22,057 nucleotides of DNA from Clostridia bacterium (GTDB taxonomy: Bacteria; Bacillota_A; Clostridia; Christensenellales; Aristaeellaceae), in NCBI GenBank assembly GCA_017397695.1, contig JAFQIF010000228.1:1-22057 (forward strand), written 5' to 3'. Below, in pieces: positions 21,992 through 22,057 of this stretch (its first letter is position 1; every line of letters begins with the position of its first letter). The notes beneath the pieces are model-generated. The model was not told the DNA's origin. It was given only the letters and a program-made list of their open reading frames with translations, and searched no databases. The position numbers were made by a program, and so were the translations under genes.

Positions 21992-22057
21992 ATGCGCAAA
22001 AGGGATAGAAAGTTCATTAAGGCAGCTTAAAGCCACCGCGAAGCGAAGAAGGGTCAA
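21991..22057 (+). repeat. Dispersed intergenic repeat, copy D (contig end)
   Basis: Begins AATGCGCAAAAGGG at the GNAT stop codon, contains AGTTCATTAAGGCAGCTT and the core CCACCGCGAAGCG (22033-22045), and ends with GAAGAAGGGTCAA at the window edge. It matches the minus strand of copy A over about 65 nt, so the two form an inverted repeat at the ends of the window, both reading outward. It is truncated by the window end. Confidence 0.8.

Overview
The window looks like one contig from a GC-rich member of the Bacillota (class Clostridia), most likely an uncultured gut-type lineage. This is inferred from gene content and signals. Promoters are of the sigma-A type (TTGACA / TATAAT, 17-18 bp spacing) and ribosome sites are strong GGAGG types. 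A UPF0291/YnzC-type small protein, an LCP-family protein, a CE4 deacetylase with a signal peptide and an SH3b-repeat exoprotein point the same way. No rRNA, tRNA, CRISPR array, transposase or phage gene was seen.

Layout. 1-2762 (minus): methionine ABC importer metN-metI-metQ, closed by a strong terminator. A divergent LysR regulator (2965-3876, plus) shares the promoter region, which holds a T-N11-A palindrome about 66 bp upstream of the predicted met start. 3961-5444 (minus): a small hydrophilic protein of unknown function and an RluA-family pseudouridine synthase. 5575-8330 (plus): a translationally coupled pair, a protein with a central membrane hairpin and a non-canonical Hsp70 that has an intact-looking ATPase domain but a glycine-rich hydrophobic C-terminal region where DnaK has its peptide-binding domain. 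8475-11295 (plus): nagA, a UPF0291 protein and a secreted four-SH3b protein. 11341-16314 (minus): an operon of GH42 beta-galactosidase, a metallo-beta-lactamase-fold hydrolase and Tex. 16431-16886 (minus): rpiB. 17004-20577 (minus): a tightly packed operon of GtrA-like membrane protein, degenerate LCP protein, proA, CE4 deacetylase and a small Cys-rich protein. 20784-21991 (plus): a PRTase-fold protein with an eroded PRPP loop, coupled to a small GNAT acetyltransferase.

Most genes are housekeeping or envelope functions. The most unusual items are: (1) the Hsp70-like/membrane-hairpin pair; (2) a family of structured intergenic repeats sharing the core CCGCCGCGAAGCG. Two copies lie inside the window and show compensatory base changes in a hairpin. 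Two more sit at the extreme ends in outward orientation, which probably explains why the contig stops there; (3) a hairpin that would hide the ribosome site of the small gene at 3961-4236; (4) two proteins of recognisable families (LCP, PRTase) that have lost signature catalytic residues.
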